A DNA stretch of 8,463 nt from an uncultured Tolumonas sp. (GCA_903931645.1 CAIZDF010000448.1:1-8463); one strand, 5' to 3'; counted from the first letter of the stretch, positions 1 through 8,372 are shown. The notes: generated by a model from the letters alone, not told the origin. Translations and numbers: made by a program.

Positions 1-1493
1 ATTATAACTACTGGCGTAATTTTGGTGAGATCGAACAGGGTGTTGTTGCGCCTTCGTTGTTATGGAAAAACGATCAAACGTCAGTGCTGGTCGATTATGA
101 ACATATGGATTATTCAGTGCCGTTTGATCGTGGCACTTACATCGATACCAAAACCGGCAAGCCGATCAATGTGCCGCGAGAGCAGCGTCTTGATGAAACG
201 TATAACATCACTTCTGGCACAGCCGACACCGCGAATTTAAAAATCGATCATGAGGTCAACAGTCGTTGGTCAGTGCATGGGGGTTATGGTTACAGCAGTA
301 ACTATTACAACGATAACCAGATGCGTGTCACGGCTATTAATTCCGCCACTGGGGTGGTGACGCGTCGTGCCGATGCGACGAAAGATGCTGACCAGCAGGC
401 ACATACGGCGACATTTTATACCGTAGGGAAAATTCCGCAGGGCAGCACGACGCACGAAATTACAACGGGCGTGCAATATATGCACAACTACCGCACGTTA
501 GGCGATCTGTATCGCAATGCGACGGTGAAAAATTACAACATGTATAGCCCCACCTATGGCACGTCAGCCTTGCCTTCCATTGTCAGCGCAGCAGACAGTG
601 ATCAGACGGATAAATTAAGAACGTCTGCGATTTATATGCAGGACTCCTGGTCTTTGGATGAGCATTGGATCCTTGTTGGTGGCGGCCGTTACGATCATTA
701 CAACGAGTTGACAGGAAAAGGGCGTCCGTTTGTCGTTCGCTCGCATCCGGTTGAGAGTAAGTTTGTACCCAGAGCTGGCGTGGTTTATATGGTCACGCCG
801 GAATGGTCGGTGTACACCAGTTATACCGAGTCGTTCCGCCCGAATACCTCGATTGCGACGATGATTGGTGAATTGCCAGCAGAAGAGGGGCAATCTTGGG
901 AAGTTGGCACCAAATGGCAAACCGATCGTCTGACCACCACGGCGGCATTATTTGATATCAACAAAAAGAACGTATTAACAGCAGCAACGGATAGTGCGGG
1001 TGACACTTATTACCGAGTTGCCGGTCGAGTACGCTCGCGTGGTTTAGAAACCGATGTCAGCGGTGAATTAAATGACAATTGGAGCGCTTTCGCCGGTTAT
1101 AGCTTTACCGATGCGGAAGTGTTGGAAGACCCTGAATTGGCTGGTACCCCAGTAGATGGGGTATCAAAACACATGGCTTCGCTGGGTTTAACGCGTAACT
1201 GGGGACAAGTGATGGGAGGGCTAGTGCGTACGGGTGCCTCCAGCCGCTATACCGGGACTTGGTATATTGGTAATACGGAAGGCGTCATGTATTCACTGCC
1301 GGCCAGTATGGTGTATGACCTGTTCGCCTCGTATGAACGCAAGGTGTCTAACCATCCAGTGAAGCTGCAATTTAACGTCAAAAACCTGTTTGATGAAACT
1401 TACTACACCTCAGGGGTGAGTAACGCGAATGTACCGATGGTGGCGTATGGTGATCCGCGGGAGTTCTTATTCCAGGTCTCGGTCGGTTTATAA
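1..1493 (+). CDS. TonB-dependent siderophore-type outer-membrane receptor, C-terminal part (5' end outside window)
   Basis: This is the beta-barrel part of an outer-membrane receptor that takes up a metal chelate using TonB/ExbBD energy. The frame is open from base 3 to the TAA at 1491-1493, giving about 496 residues. The signal peptide, TonB box, plug and first strands are missing, so roughly 200 residues lie upstream. Barrel motifs of the FhuE/FpvA-type siderophore receptor family appear in the right order: EIEQGVVAPSLLW near the start, GGRYDHY, SYTESFRPN, EEGQSWEVGTKW, DINKKNV, a GRVRSRGLETDVSGEL strand, GYSFTDAEV, FNVKNLFDETYY, and a closing YGDPREFLFQVSVGL. The last residue is Leu, whereas Phe or Trp is usual in such barrels. 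The stop codon overlaps the next gene's ATG (TAATG), which places this gene at the head of the transporter operon. The substrate cannot be read from the barrel: iron siderophore is the default, and a corrinoid or cobalt chelate is possible given the downstream genes. Confidence 0.93.
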   Translation, partial: YNYWRNFGEIEQGVVAPSLLWKNDQTSVLVDYEHMDYSVPFDRGTYIDTKTGKPINVPREQRLDETYNITSGTADTANLKIDHEVNSRWSVHGGYGYSSNYYNDNQMRVTAINSATGVVTRRADATKDADQQAHTATFYTVGKIPQGSTTHEITTGVQYMHNYRTLGDLYRNATVKNYNMYSPTYGTSALPSIVSAADSDQTDKLRTSAIYMQDSWSLDEHWILVGGGRYDHYNELTGKGRPFVVRSHPVESKFVPRAGVVYMVTPEWSVYTSYTESFRPNTSIATMIGELPAEEGQSWEVGTKWQTDRLTTTAALFDINKKNVLTAATDSAGDTYYRVAGRVRSRGLETDVSGELNDNWSAFAGYSFTDAEVLEDPELAGTPVDGVSKHMASLGLTRNWGQVMGGLVRTGASSRYTGTWYIGNTEGVMYSLPASMVYDLFASYERKVSNHPVKLQFNVKNLFDETYYTSGVSNANVPMVAYGDPREFLFQVSVGL

Positions 1494-2482
1494 TGCCGCG
1501 ACGGTTGTTCTTTGGGCTGGCAGGTTCACTCGTGCTGGCCGCATTGGCCAGTTTACTGACCGGTTATCGCTGGCTGTCGCCAGTGCAGATTTTTCATCTG
1601 CTATCAGCGCCTGATCCGGCGCTGTCTTCCTTTGTGCTGGAATACCGTTTACCGCGCATGCTGATTGCGCCGATCTGTGGTGCGGCACTGGCGGTGGCGG
1701 GGCTGTTGCTGCAGTCGGTGACACGTAACCCGTTGGCGGCACCGGATATTCTTGGCATCAACGCCGCAGCGTCGATGTGTGTGGTGCTGGCGCTGTTTTT
1801 TATCCCTGATCTGGCGTTGAGCTGGCTCAACTTACTCGCTTTTCTGGCTGCAGTTGGCATGACCTGTCTGTTGTTACTGATGCTGCGTCAGATCGATGAA
1901 CGTGACAGTGTGTTACGCCTGCCGCTGCTGGGCACGGTGTTGTCGCTGCTGTTCTCGTCGGTGACCCAAACGGTGCTGACACTCGACCCCGCCACGCAAG
2001 ATCAAGCATTGAGCTGGTTGACCGGCAATATTGCCGGCCGTTCGGTGGCTCAGCTGATGGCGGCACTACCCTGGTTGCTGGTCGCAGTGGTGTTGCTTGT
2101 GCGGTTATTACCCAGGCTGGATCTGTTTTATCTGGGTGATACACAAATCAGTGCGCTGGGTTTTCACCCTGGTCGTTTGCGGCTAATGGCGATTTTGAGT
2201 TGCAGTTTACTGGTAGCGGGTGCGGTCAGTGTAGTCGGGCCTATCGGTTTTATTGGTTTATTGACTCCGCGCATGGCCCATTTCCTGGTGCCACACCAGC
2301 ACCGTGTGCGTTTACCGGTTGCCGCATTGCTGGGTGCACTAGCGTTAACGCTGGCCGATGTGCTGGCGAGATTTATCCTGTTTCCGGAGGATGTGCCGGT
2401 CGGTGCTGTGACGGCTTTCATCGGTGGGCCGGTGTTGTTGGTACTGCTTTATTGCCGTCGGAGGTTAGCTTATGCGCGCTGA
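1493..2482 (+). CDS. FecCD-family metal-chelate ABC transporter permease (first subunit)
   Basis: This is an inner-membrane permease subunit of a type II (BtuC/FhuB/FecCD) importer, 329 residues, the normal length for a single-domain member. It is almost wholly hydrophobic and should form about ten membrane helices. Family landmarks are present: RLPR at 52-55, AALAVAGLLLQ at 64-74, RNPLAAPDILG at 78-88, the ATPase-coupling segment GPIGFIGLLTPR at 249-260, and EDVPVGAVTAFIGGP near the C-terminus. The segment around NPLAAPDILGINAAAS resembles the FecD branch. The ATG shares its A with the receptor's TAA stop and has no strong Shine-Dalgarno, so translation probably depends on coupling from the receptor. 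It should pair with the next permease as a heterodimer. Ferric-siderophore import is the likeliest role; the exact ligand is not determinable. Confidence 0.93.
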   Translation: MPRRLFFGLAGSLVLAALASLLTGYRWLSPVQIFHLLSAPDPALSSFVLEYRLPRMLIAPICGAALAVAGLLLQSVTRNPLAAPDILGINAAASMCVVLALFFIPDLALSWLNLLAFLAAVGMTCLLLLMLRQIDERDSVLRLPLLGTVLSLLFSSVTQTVLTLDPATQDQALSWLTGNIAGRSVAQLMAALPWLLVAVVLLVRLLPRLDLFYLGDTQISALGFHPGRLRLMAILSCSLLVAGAVSVVGPIGFIGLLTPRMAHFLVPHQHRVRLPVAALLGALALTLADVLARFILFPEDVPVGAVTAFIGGPVLLVLLYCRRRLAYAR

Positions 2483-3515
2483 TCGGGTGGTGCGGCAGCG
2501 TTTTTTCTCCGCTTTGATTCCGGCTGGCAGCCGTCGGTTTTTATTATTGGCGTTACTAGCGGTGTGTTTGGTGATGCTCGGTGCGCTGATGACTGGGCCG
2601 CTGGTTATTCCCATTGAGGGTATATACCGCGCACTACAGCATGAGGCTGATCCGCTGATTCAATTGGTGGTGAATGAACTGCGCATGCCGCGGCTGGTGT
2701 TAGGTCTGATGACTGGGGCCAGTCTTGCTGTGGCGGGTTTTTTGTTACAAACCCTGACCCGTGTCTCTATTGCCTCGCCTGCCGTGATGGGCTTATCTGA
2801 TGGTGCCGGATTGTGCGTCGTGCTGGCATTGTTCCTCGGTGATCGTGGTTGGGCAGGCGTGACATCGCCTTCCATTATGGCGATGGTGGCTTTTGCTGGT
2901 GCCGGCTTGGTGTTGCTGATCTTGCGCGGGTTGTTCCGGCTTGATCCCGACTTAGAGAAAATGGTGTTTGCCGGGTTGGTGATTGCGGCAGTTTGCAAGG
3001 CATCTATTAGCTTACTGATGTTGATCAGTCAAAGTGATATTGCCGCGCAGGCCCAGCTCTGGCTGGTCGGTTCGCTCGCGCAGGCGAATCGGCAGCTCAA
3101 TCACTACCTGTTGGGTGGTTTTATCGTGCTGTGTCTCCTGACGTTATCGGCTTACCGGCAGATTGCGCTATTTCGGATATCGGAATCGTTAATGATGTCA
3201 CTGGGCGAATCAGCTATTCGCCAGCAGCGGTTTCTGTATGTGTTGGCGGCCGGATTTACTGCGATTGCAGTGGCAGGGGCTGGGCAAATTGGTTTTGTCG
3301 GGTTGGTGGTGCCGCATCTGGTGCAACGCCTGTGTCCGCGCGGTGTGCCGGCACAATTACTAGGTAACATGCTGTGTGGCGCGGCATTGGTGGTGCTTGC
3401 CGATATCGGTGCCCGCACGCTGATTGCGCCCTACGAATTGCCGGTGGGGATCATTACGGCGTTTATCGGGGTGCCCTGTTTTCTGGTGCTCTATCTGAAA
3501 CGGGGAAAACAGTAA
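2472..3515 (+). CDS. FecCD-family metal-chelate ABC transporter permease (second subunit)
   Basis: This is the second inner-membrane permease, 347 residues, homologous to the preceding one and presumably its heterodimer partner. About ten hydrophobic helices are visible, after a short basic cytoplasmic N-terminus (RADRVVRQR) that favours the cytoplasmic side. Landmarks are ELRMPR at 69-74, GASLAVAGFLLQ at 82-93, the coupling segment GQIGFVGLVVPH at 271-282 and ELPVGIITAFIGVP at 322-335. The loop that normally reads RNPLA-P--LG is degenerate here (TRVSIASPAVMG, 96-107). The ATG at 2472 lies inside the previous gene, an 11-base overlap, and is preceded by GGAGG at 2460-2464 with 7 bases of spacing, which supports this start. 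The stop TAA overlaps the ATG of the binding-protein gene. Confidence 0.92.
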   Translation: MRADRVVRQRFFSALIPAGSRRFLLLALLAVCLVMLGALMTGPLVIPIEGIYRALQHEADPLIQLVVNELRMPRLVLGLMTGASLAVAGFLLQTLTRVSIASPAVMGLSDGAGLCVVLALFLGDRGWAGVTSPSIMAMVAFAGAGLVLLILRGLFRLDPDLEKMVFAGLVIAAVCKASISLLMLISQSDIAAQAQLWLVGSLAQANRQLNHYLLGGFIVLCLLTLSAYRQIALFRISESLMMSLGESAIRQQRFLYVLAAGFTAIAVAGAGQIGFVGLVVPHLVQRLCPRGVPAQLLGNMLCGAALVVLADIGARTLIAPYELPVGIITAFIGVPCFLVLYLKRGKQ

Positions 3516-4420
3516 TGCGGTTCTGGATATCAGTTCTGGCGCTCTGTTGTTGTCTTTGCAGCACGGTAACGTTGGCACAACCGTTACGCGTGGTGACGCT
3601 AACGAATGACAGCACAGAAGCCATGCTGGCATTGGGTATTACGCCGGTTGGGGCGACCCGTTCGCTGGTGGGTAACCCTTGGTTTCCCCATATCACGAAC
3701 CAAATGACGGGCGTAACAGTGGTCGGGCAGGAGCTCAACCCGAATATTGAATTGATTGCCAGTTTAAAGCCCGATCTGATCTTGGGTTCCAAGCAGAAAC
3801 TGGGGCGTTTAAAACCCATTCTGACGCTGATCGCACCAACTGTTTTCGTGAAAGATAACCGGCGCCAGTGGCAGCAAAATTTTATGACTTACGCTCGCGC
3901 TGTTGATGAGATGGTTGCAGGGCAGCAACGTCTGGATTGTCTGAACACCCAGATAAACACGCTCAACGTTGCGCTGGCGCAACAACCGTTAAAGAGCGTG
4001 TCGGTGATCCGCTTTAACCCAGGGCAAGTGCGCATGTATCAGCTCGACTCCTTTACCGGTGAGCTGTTTGCCGCGTTAGGGTTACAGCGCCCGCCCGCAC
4101 AGCAGGTGCATGCTTATGGTGTCAGTAATTTTAGTCGGGAACGTATTCATGAATTAGATGCGGATATCTTGTTCTATTTCACCTATGGCACTCGCCGTCA
4201 GCAGAGCACCTTGCAATACCGCGATACCTTTATGCGCGATGCCAGCTGGCAGCAGTTGAATGTGGTGCGTCAGCAACAGGTGTATAGCATGGATGATGTG
4301 ATCTGGAATACCGCCAATGGCGTTTTGGCTGCGGAGATCGCGCTGGCGCAGATCCCGGCACTCTTTTCTTTACCCGTTCCACCGGAGCTGAATTCATGTC
4401 ATTTACCTGCCAAGCCCTGA
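3515..4420 (+). CDS. Periplasmic binding protein of the metal-chelate ABC transporter
   Basis: This is a substrate-binding protein of the FhuD/FecB/BtuF class (two lobes joined by one long helix), 301 residues. I chose the ATG at 3515 because it gives a clean Sec signal peptide: MRF, then a hydrophobic core, then TLA before Gln22. It also makes a TAATG junction with the upstream permease. The lobe-1 signatures NPNIELIASLKPDLIL (75-90) and APTVFV (107-112) are typical. A helix from about 117 to 156 fits the lobe linker. E35 and E183 sit where the two permease-docking glutamates of this class usually lie; this is positional inference. The mature protein has exactly two cysteines, C142 and C295. 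The signal peptide contains four cysteines but no proper lipobox, so a soluble periplasmic protein is more likely than a lipoprotein. The 3' end overlaps the ATPase gene by 25 bases. Confidence 0.9.
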   Translation: MRFWISVLALCCCLCSTVTLAQPLRVVTLTNDSTEAMLALGITPVGATRSLVGNPWFPHITNQMTGVTVVGQELNPNIELIASLKPDLILGSKQKLGRLKPILTLIAPTVFVKDNRRQWQQNFMTYARAVDEMVAGQQRLDCLNTQINTLNVALAQQPLKSVSVIRFNPGQVRMYQLDSFTGELFAALGLQRPPAQQVHAYGVSNFSRERIHELDADILFYFTYGTRRQQSTLQYRDTFMRDASWQQLNVVRQQQVYSMDDVIWNTANGVLAAEIALAQIPALFSLPVPPELNSCHLPAKP

Positions 4421-5202
4421 CGGTTGCGTATGAAAATACGCCGGTATTACAGCAGTTTTCGCTGGCATTCCAGCCACAAAAAATCACCGCCTTGCTGGGG
4501 GCCAACGGGTGTGGCAAATCCACATTGCTGAAAACGTTGGCGGGCCAGTTAACACCGCAGGCAGGGCTGATTCAGTTGGATGAAAAAGCACTGGCCGCCT
4601 GGCCTTTGGCACAACGCGCGCAACGAGTCGCCTATTTACCGCAATATCCGGAGTTGTTTGCCGATATGACGGTGTTCGATCTGGTGCGTTATGGCCGTTA
4701 TCCGCATCAGTCACGTCGTCAGCAGTGGCAACCGGAAGATGAAGTGGCCGTGCGGGACGCCATGTTGAAGACCGGATTATCGGCGCTGGCTACGCGGCGG
4801 ATGAAATCACTCTCTGGCGGGCAGCAACAACGGGCTTGGATTGCGATGGTGTTGGCGCAGCAGGCCGGTATTTTGTTGCTGGACGAACCGATCAATCATC
4901 TCGACTTAAATCATCAGGTGGAGATTATGGATCTGCTGGTTGATCTGCGCCAGCAGGGCAAAACCCTGATTGTGGTGCTGCATGATCTTAATCTGGCCAG
5001 CCGTTACGCTGATCATCTGGTGTTGATGAAACAGGGCGCTATTGTGGCACAGGGTGCTGCCCACGAGGTTTTAACCACGGTGAAAATAGAGCACGCTTAT
5101 CAGCAGCCGGTGTCGGTGGTCAGCGATCCGGTGTATGGCGGGCCGATGGTGATCCCGCTGGGTCGGCATCGGAATCAAACATCAGGCTTACGGGCAGTCT
5201 GA
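4396..5202 (+). CDS. FecE/FepC-type ABC transporter ATP-binding protein
   Basis: This is the cytoplasmic ATPase that powers the two permeases, 268 residues, normal for the family. All ABC motifs are intact: Walker A GANGCGKST at 35-43, Q-loop glutamine Q83 in YLPQYPE, signature LSGGQ at 139-143, Walker B ILLLDE at 159-164, and switch histidine H196 in VVLHDLN. VRYGRYPHQ at 97-105 is the hallmark of siderophore importers (FepC/FhuC/FecE) and is unlike BtuD. The segment after Walker B reads DEPINHLD, with Ile where Thr is usual. The ATG lies 25 bases inside the binding-protein gene and follows GGAG at 4384-4387 with 8 bases of spacing. Together with the four preceding genes this completes an outer-to-inner-membrane import route. 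Confidence 0.95.
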   Translation: MSFTCQALTVAYENTPVLQQFSLAFQPQKITALLGANGCGKSTLLKTLAGQLTPQAGLIQLDEKALAAWPLAQRAQRVAYLPQYPELFADMTVFDLVRYGRYPHQSRRQQWQPEDEVAVRDAMLKTGLSALATRRMKSLSGGQQQRAWIAMVLAQQAGILLLDEPINHLDLNHQVEIMDLLVDLRQQGKTLIVVLHDLNLASRYADHLVLMKQGAIVAQGAAHEVLTTVKIEHAYQQPVSVVSDPVYGGPMVIPLGRHRNQTSGLRAV

Positions 5203-5250
5203 AACCCTCGTATGATATTGGGATGACTGTTCTGGGGATCCGAATTCTAA

Positions 5251-6741
5251 ATGTTATCCCGTTTTTCTCTCATGGTGCAGGGCACTACCTCTGATGCGGG
5301 CAAAAGTACGCTGGTGGCTGGCTTATGTCGTTTACTGAAACGACAAGGCTGGTCGGTAGCCCCGTTTAAATCTCAGAATATGGCGCTCAACAGCGCCGTC
5401 ACGGCCGATGGCGGTGAAATTGGCCGCGCGCAGGCGGTACAGGCGCAGGCGTGTGGCATCGAACCCACTGTGCACATGAACCCCGTGTTGTTAAAGCCTA
5501 ATACCGACATCGGCGCACAGGTGATCGTGCACGGCAAGGCACAGGCGGACATGGATGCCTGTGCTTATCACGAATACAAACCGAAGGTGATGGGGGCGGT
5601 GATGCACTCGTTCCATCATCTGCAGGCCCATTATCAGGCGGTAATTATCGAAGGCGCGGGCAGCCCCGCTGAGATCAATCTGCGCGACCGCGACATTGCC
5701 AATATGGGGTTTGCTGAAGCGGCGGATTGTCCGGTCATCATTATTGCCGATATCGACAAAGGTGGCGTATTTGCGCACCTGTATGGCACGCTGGCACTGC
5801 TGTCTGAGAGCGAACAAAACCGTGTTATCGGCTTTGTCATCAATCGCTTCCGTGGTGATATTGCCTTGCTGCAAGGCGGTCTCGACTGGCTGGAACAGAC
5901 CACCGGCAAGCCGGTGTTAGGCGTATTGCCTTATCTGCATGGCCTGTATCTGGAACAGGAAGATGCGATTGCGGTGCAGCAAAGCGATCGCGGTAAATTC
6001 CGCATTGTGGTGCCCTGTTTTCCGCGCATCAGCAATCACACCGATTTTGATGTGCTGCGACTGCACCCCGATGTCGATCTGATCATGGTGCCACCCAATC
6101 AGCCACTGCCTGCCGCCGATCTCATCATTCTGCCCGGCTCCAAATCGGTACAGGGGGATCTGCGCTTCCTGCGCGAACAGGGCTGGGATACCGCCATTAA
6201 CCGTCACCTGCGTTTTGGCGGCAAGCTGATCGGTATCTGTGGCGGTTATCAGATGCTCGGTGAGATGTTGCACGATCCGCTTGGGTTGGAGGGTGCGGCG
6301 GGCAGTCTCGCAGGATTAGGTCTATTACCGATCAGCACTACGCTGGCAGCAGAAAAGCAGTTGCGTCGGGTGACTGGCACCTTGAAGCTGGCCGGTGAAA
6401 CAGTTCCTGTGATCGGGTATGAAATTCATGCTGGTGTCACGGAAACGCCTGCTGATGCGTCGCAGCCAATGACGTTACATTGTGACGATGCAGTTATCAC
6501 TGATGGCCTGTTCTCTGATGATGGGCTGATTTTCGGCACTTATCTGCACGGACTGTTCGATGAACCTGCCGCCTGTAATGCGCTGCTGCGCTGGGCGGGA
6601 CTACAGACCAATAGTGCGCCGGATATGCAGCAATTGCGCGAGCATGGCATCGATCGACTGGCGGATTGTCTGGCCGATCATCTGAATATGGAACAACTCT
6701 TTGCCCTTCTGGCATCGTGGGAACAACAACATGCAAACTAG
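5251..6741 (+). CDS. cobQ: Cobyric acid synthase (adenosylcobyrinate a,c-diamide amidohydrolase; CbiP/CobQ)
   Basis: This enzyme uses glutamine and ATP to amidate the b, d, e and g carboxylates of adenosylcobyrinic acid a,c-diamide, giving adenosylcobyric acid in cobalamin synthesis. It has 496 residues, a typical length. The N-terminal synthetase domain shows the family opening [13 protein letters not shown] with P-loop K18, then [11 protein letters not shown] (38-48), [11 protein letters not shown] and [13 protein letters not shown]. The C-terminal class-I-type glutaminase domain has the nucleophile C330 in [11 protein letters not shown] and the catalytic H433 in YLHGLFDEP. The ATG at 5251 adds seven residues before [12 protein letters not shown], as usual for the family; the internal ATG at 5272 is less likely. 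No strong Shine-Dalgarno is visible (GGGG at 5234-5237 is 13 bases away). The gene follows the ATPase gene by 48 bases, the only gap in this plus-strand run, and overlaps cobB by 11 bases. Confidence 0.96.
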   Translation: MLSRFSLMVQGTTSDAGKSTLVAGLCRLLKRQGWSVAPFKSQNMALNSAVTADGGEIGRAQAVQAQACGIEPTVHMNPVLLKPNTDIGAQVIVHGKAQADMDACAYHEYKPKVMGAVMHSFHHLQAHYQAVIIEGAGSPAEINLRDRDIANMGFAEAADCPVIIIADIDKGGVFAHLYGTLALLSESEQNRVIGFVINRFRGDIALLQGGLDWLEQTTGKPVLGVLPYLHGLYLEQEDAIAVQQSDRGKFRIVVPCFPRISNHTDFDVLRLHPDVDLIMVPPNQPLPAADLIILPGSKSVQGDLRFLREQGWDTAINRHLRFGGKLIGICGGYQMLGEMLHDPLGLEGAAGSLAGLGLLPISTTLAAEKQLRRVTGTLKLAGETVPVIGYEIHAGVTETPADASQPMTLHCDDAVITDGLFSDDGLIFGTYLHGLFDEPAACNALLRWAGLQTNSAPDMQQLREHGIDRLADCLADHLNMEQLFALLASWEQQHAN

Positions 6742-8023
6742 AGCTTGCCCGGCACTGCTGATCAGTGCGCCCGCTAGTCATAGTGGTAAAACCACGGTCA
6801 CCGCCGCACTGGCGCGTTACTGGACACAACAGGGTAAAAAGGTGCGGGTGTTTAAAACCGGGCCGGATTTTCTCGACCCGATGCTGTTGGAACAAGCCTC
6901 TGGTGCGCCGGTGCACCAACTCGATTTGTGGATGATGGGCGAGGCGAATTGCCGTCGTCGGCTGGCGGAAGCGGCGCAGGAAGCCGATTTGATCCTGATT
7001 GAAGGGGTGATGGGCCTCTATGACGGCCACACCAGCTCTGCCGATATCGCACGCTTGTTTCATATTCCGCTGCTGCTGGTGGTCGATGGTTCGGCAATGG
7101 CGCAGACGTTTGGTGCGCTGGTGTATGGGCTGGCGAACTACCAACCGGGTCTGACGGTGTTCGGCGTGGTGGCAAACCGCGTTAACAGTGCTGGCCATGC
7201 TCGTTATCTGCAGCAAAGCCTGCCGGAAGGTATCCATTTTTGTGGTTATATGCCCTCGAATGAAGCGATCACTCTGCCGGAACGGCATTTAGGTTTGGTG
7301 CAGGCGAGTGAGCTGTCAGATCTCGATCTGCGCTTAGATTTAGCTGCCGAACAGCTGGCCAGTCACGGTGCATTACACCTGCCGCCCGCTAGTGAATTCA
7401 GTTACCCGATCAGCAATAAGGTGTATGGCGAAGGGTTAACCGGCGTGACGATTGCAGTGGCGCGTGATGCGGCGTTTAGCTTTATTTACCGAGATAATTT
7501 GCATATTTTGCAGCAGATGGGTGCCCAATTGCGCTTTTTCTCGCCAGTTACCGATCATGTGATGCCTGAAGCCGATGCGTTATATCTGCCTGGTGGCTAC
7601 CCTGAGCTCTATCTTGATCAATTGGCGGATAACCAGACCATGCTGCAATCGATCCGTGCGCATGTGCAGGCCGAAAAGCCCACCGTTGCCGAGTGTGGCG
7701 GCATGCTTTATCTGCTCAATGGCCTCACTAACAAAGAGGGGCATCGCCGTGATCTGTTGGGCGTATTACCTGGCGAAGCACTGATGGAGCCACGGCTTTC
7801 AGGTCTCGGTGTGTTATCAGCAACCTTTCCATGTGGCGAGGTGCGTGGGCACACCTTCCATTTTTCCAGCAGCCAGATCCGCGCTGAAAGCACGTTCGAA
7901 GCGCAACATCCGGTGTATGGTAAACCGGAGCCTGTCTATCAGCAGGGGCGTTTGCTGGCGTCATATGTGCACTGGTATTTAGGCGATGAGCCGGAAGCCT
8001 GTTTGGCGTGGTTTAAGCCGTAA
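6731..8023 (+). CDS. cobB: Cobyrinate a,c-diamide synthase (CbiA/CobB)
   Basis: This glutamine- and ATP-dependent enzyme amidates the a and c carboxylates of cobyrinic (or hydrogenobyrinic) acid, a step before CobQ. With the ATG at 6731 it has 430 residues, slightly short but complete. Seen: the P-loop [13 protein letters not shown] (K20), KTGPDFLDP (42-50) and [11 protein letters not shown] (89-99) of the synthetase domain. In the glutaminase domain are [11 protein letters not shown] (284-294), the nucleophile C322 in [18 protein letters not shown] (373-380) and H414 in SYVHWYL. This start makes an 11-base overlap with cobQ and follows GGGA at 6719-6722 with 8 bases of spacing, so it is preferred to an upstream in-frame TTG at 6701. 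Sequence alone does not tell whether the organism uses the anaerobic (CbiA) or aerobic (CobB) route. It is the last gene of the run and is followed by a convergent gene. Confidence 0.95.
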   Translation: MQTRACPALLISAPASHSGKTTVTAALARYWTQQGKKVRVFKTGPDFLDPMLLEQASGAPVHQLDLWMMGEANCRRRLAEAAQEADLILIEGVMGLYDGHTSSADIARLFHIPLLLVVDGSAMAQTFGALVYGLANYQPGLTVFGVVANRVNSAGHARYLQQSLPEGIHFCGYMPSNEAITLPERHLGLVQASELSDLDLRLDLAAEQLASHGALHLPPASEFSYPISNKVYGEGLTGVTIAVARDAAFSFIYRDNLHILQQMGAQLRFFSPVTDHVMPEADALYLPGGYPELYLDQLADNQTMLQSIRAHVQAEKPTVAECGGMLYLLNGLTNKEGHRRDLLGVLPGEALMEPRLSGLGVLSATFPCGEVRGHTFHFSSSQIRAESTFEAQHPVYGKPEPVYQQGRLLASYVHWYLGDEPEACLAWFKP

Positions 8024-8047
8024 AAACTACCGAAATCGTAGTGCTAT

Positions 8048-8338
8048 TTACCCCCAGAAGTGTGCCCACAGAGCCGAGAAGGGCATGACCAGAATAAGTG
8101 CTGGCAACATGTTAACGATCGGGAAGATTTTGATACCGCAGATACGCAGGCCGGTTGCCAGCATCACAATACCACCGCAGGCTGAAAAGTCGGCCTGCAT
8201 GGCTGGCGTGATCAGTGGCAACAATAAAATGGCGCCGAAAAACAAAGAACTCTGAATGGCAATCTGTGGGATGGCAATCAACATCACCGACAGGCCGAGT
8301 TCGGTGGCGAAAATAATCGCGGTAAATAAATTAGGTAA
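8048..8338 (-). pseudogene. yqgA: C-terminal remnant of a YqgA-like DUF554 membrane protein, cut by an IS element
   Basis: Read on the minus strand, this frame ends at TAA 8050-8048 and encodes about 94 residues matching the last 40 percent of DUF554 proteins such as E. coli YqgA (235 residues). Shared landmarks are LFTAIIFA, LPLITPAMQADFSACGG, LATGLRICGIKIFP and VNMLPALILVMP. About three hydrophobic segments remain. The family is an inner-membrane protein of poorly known function. Similarity stops abruptly upstream of LFTAIIFA, at about 8331-8338, exactly where the IS left-end hairpin begins, so the gene is interrupted there. The open frame continues into IS DNA up to a TTG at 8413, but those codons are not family sequence. 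The remnant has no frameshift or internal stop, which suggests a recent insertion. The missing N-terminal part should lie beyond the element, outside the window. Confidence 0.85.
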
Positions 8339-8359
8339 TCCCCCGGCTTTGCCGGGGGA
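8339..8359. repeat. GC-rich 9-bp perfect hairpin at the IS left end
   Basis: TCCCCCGGC (8339-8347) pairs perfectly with GCCGGGGGA (8351-8359) around a TTT loop. It is the first recognisable structure inside the element. In IS200-type elements a left-end hairpin of this kind acts as a transcription block against read-through from outside, as a transposase recognition structure, or both. No U-rich run follows on the plus strand, so classic intrinsic termination in that direction looks weak. Confidence 0.75.
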
Positions 8360-8372
8360 CTCCAAAGGTTTG

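Noticed and set aside
57..1493. TTG at 57 as the start of the receptor gene
   Set aside because: The frame is open back to base 3 with barrel-like sequence (EIEQGVVAPSLLW), and a plug domain is required upstream, so the true start is outside the window.
3374..3514. N-terminal extension of the binding protein from 3374
   Set aside because: It lies wholly inside the second permease gene in another frame, and the ATG at 3515 begins a proper signal peptide.
1493..5202. Naming the transporter BtuCDF
   Set aside because: The VRYGRYPHQ motif of the ATPase and the receptor barrel motifs point to the siderophore branch; neighbourhood alone is not enough for a B12 label.
5236..5247. Adjacent GGATCC and GAATTC, resembling a cloning linker
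   Set aside because: The flanking genes are natural and continuous in operon context, and GAATTC also occurs at 4390 and near 7394; chance is the simpler explanation.
6701..6730. TTG at 6701 as the cobB start
   Set aside because: The added residues match nothing in the family; ATG 6731 has a ribosome site and a normal overlap with cobQ.
6497..7288. Long minus-strand open frame (263 codons) antisense to cobQ/cobB
   Set aside because: Its composition is rich in His, Arg and Gln without recognisable motifs, as expected for the reverse complement of a strongly biased gene; both plus-strand genes here are fully supported.
1..8023. Cobalamin riboswitch or B12 box in the window
   Set aside because: No convincing B12-box context was found; there is no leader region in the window, since the receptor's 5' end is missing and the other junctions overlap or are 48 bases long.
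8024..8047. Possible bidirectional terminator (ACTAC/GTAGT stem) between cobB and the YqgA remnant
   Set aside because: There are only five pairs with a seven-base loop and no T-run; too weak to call.
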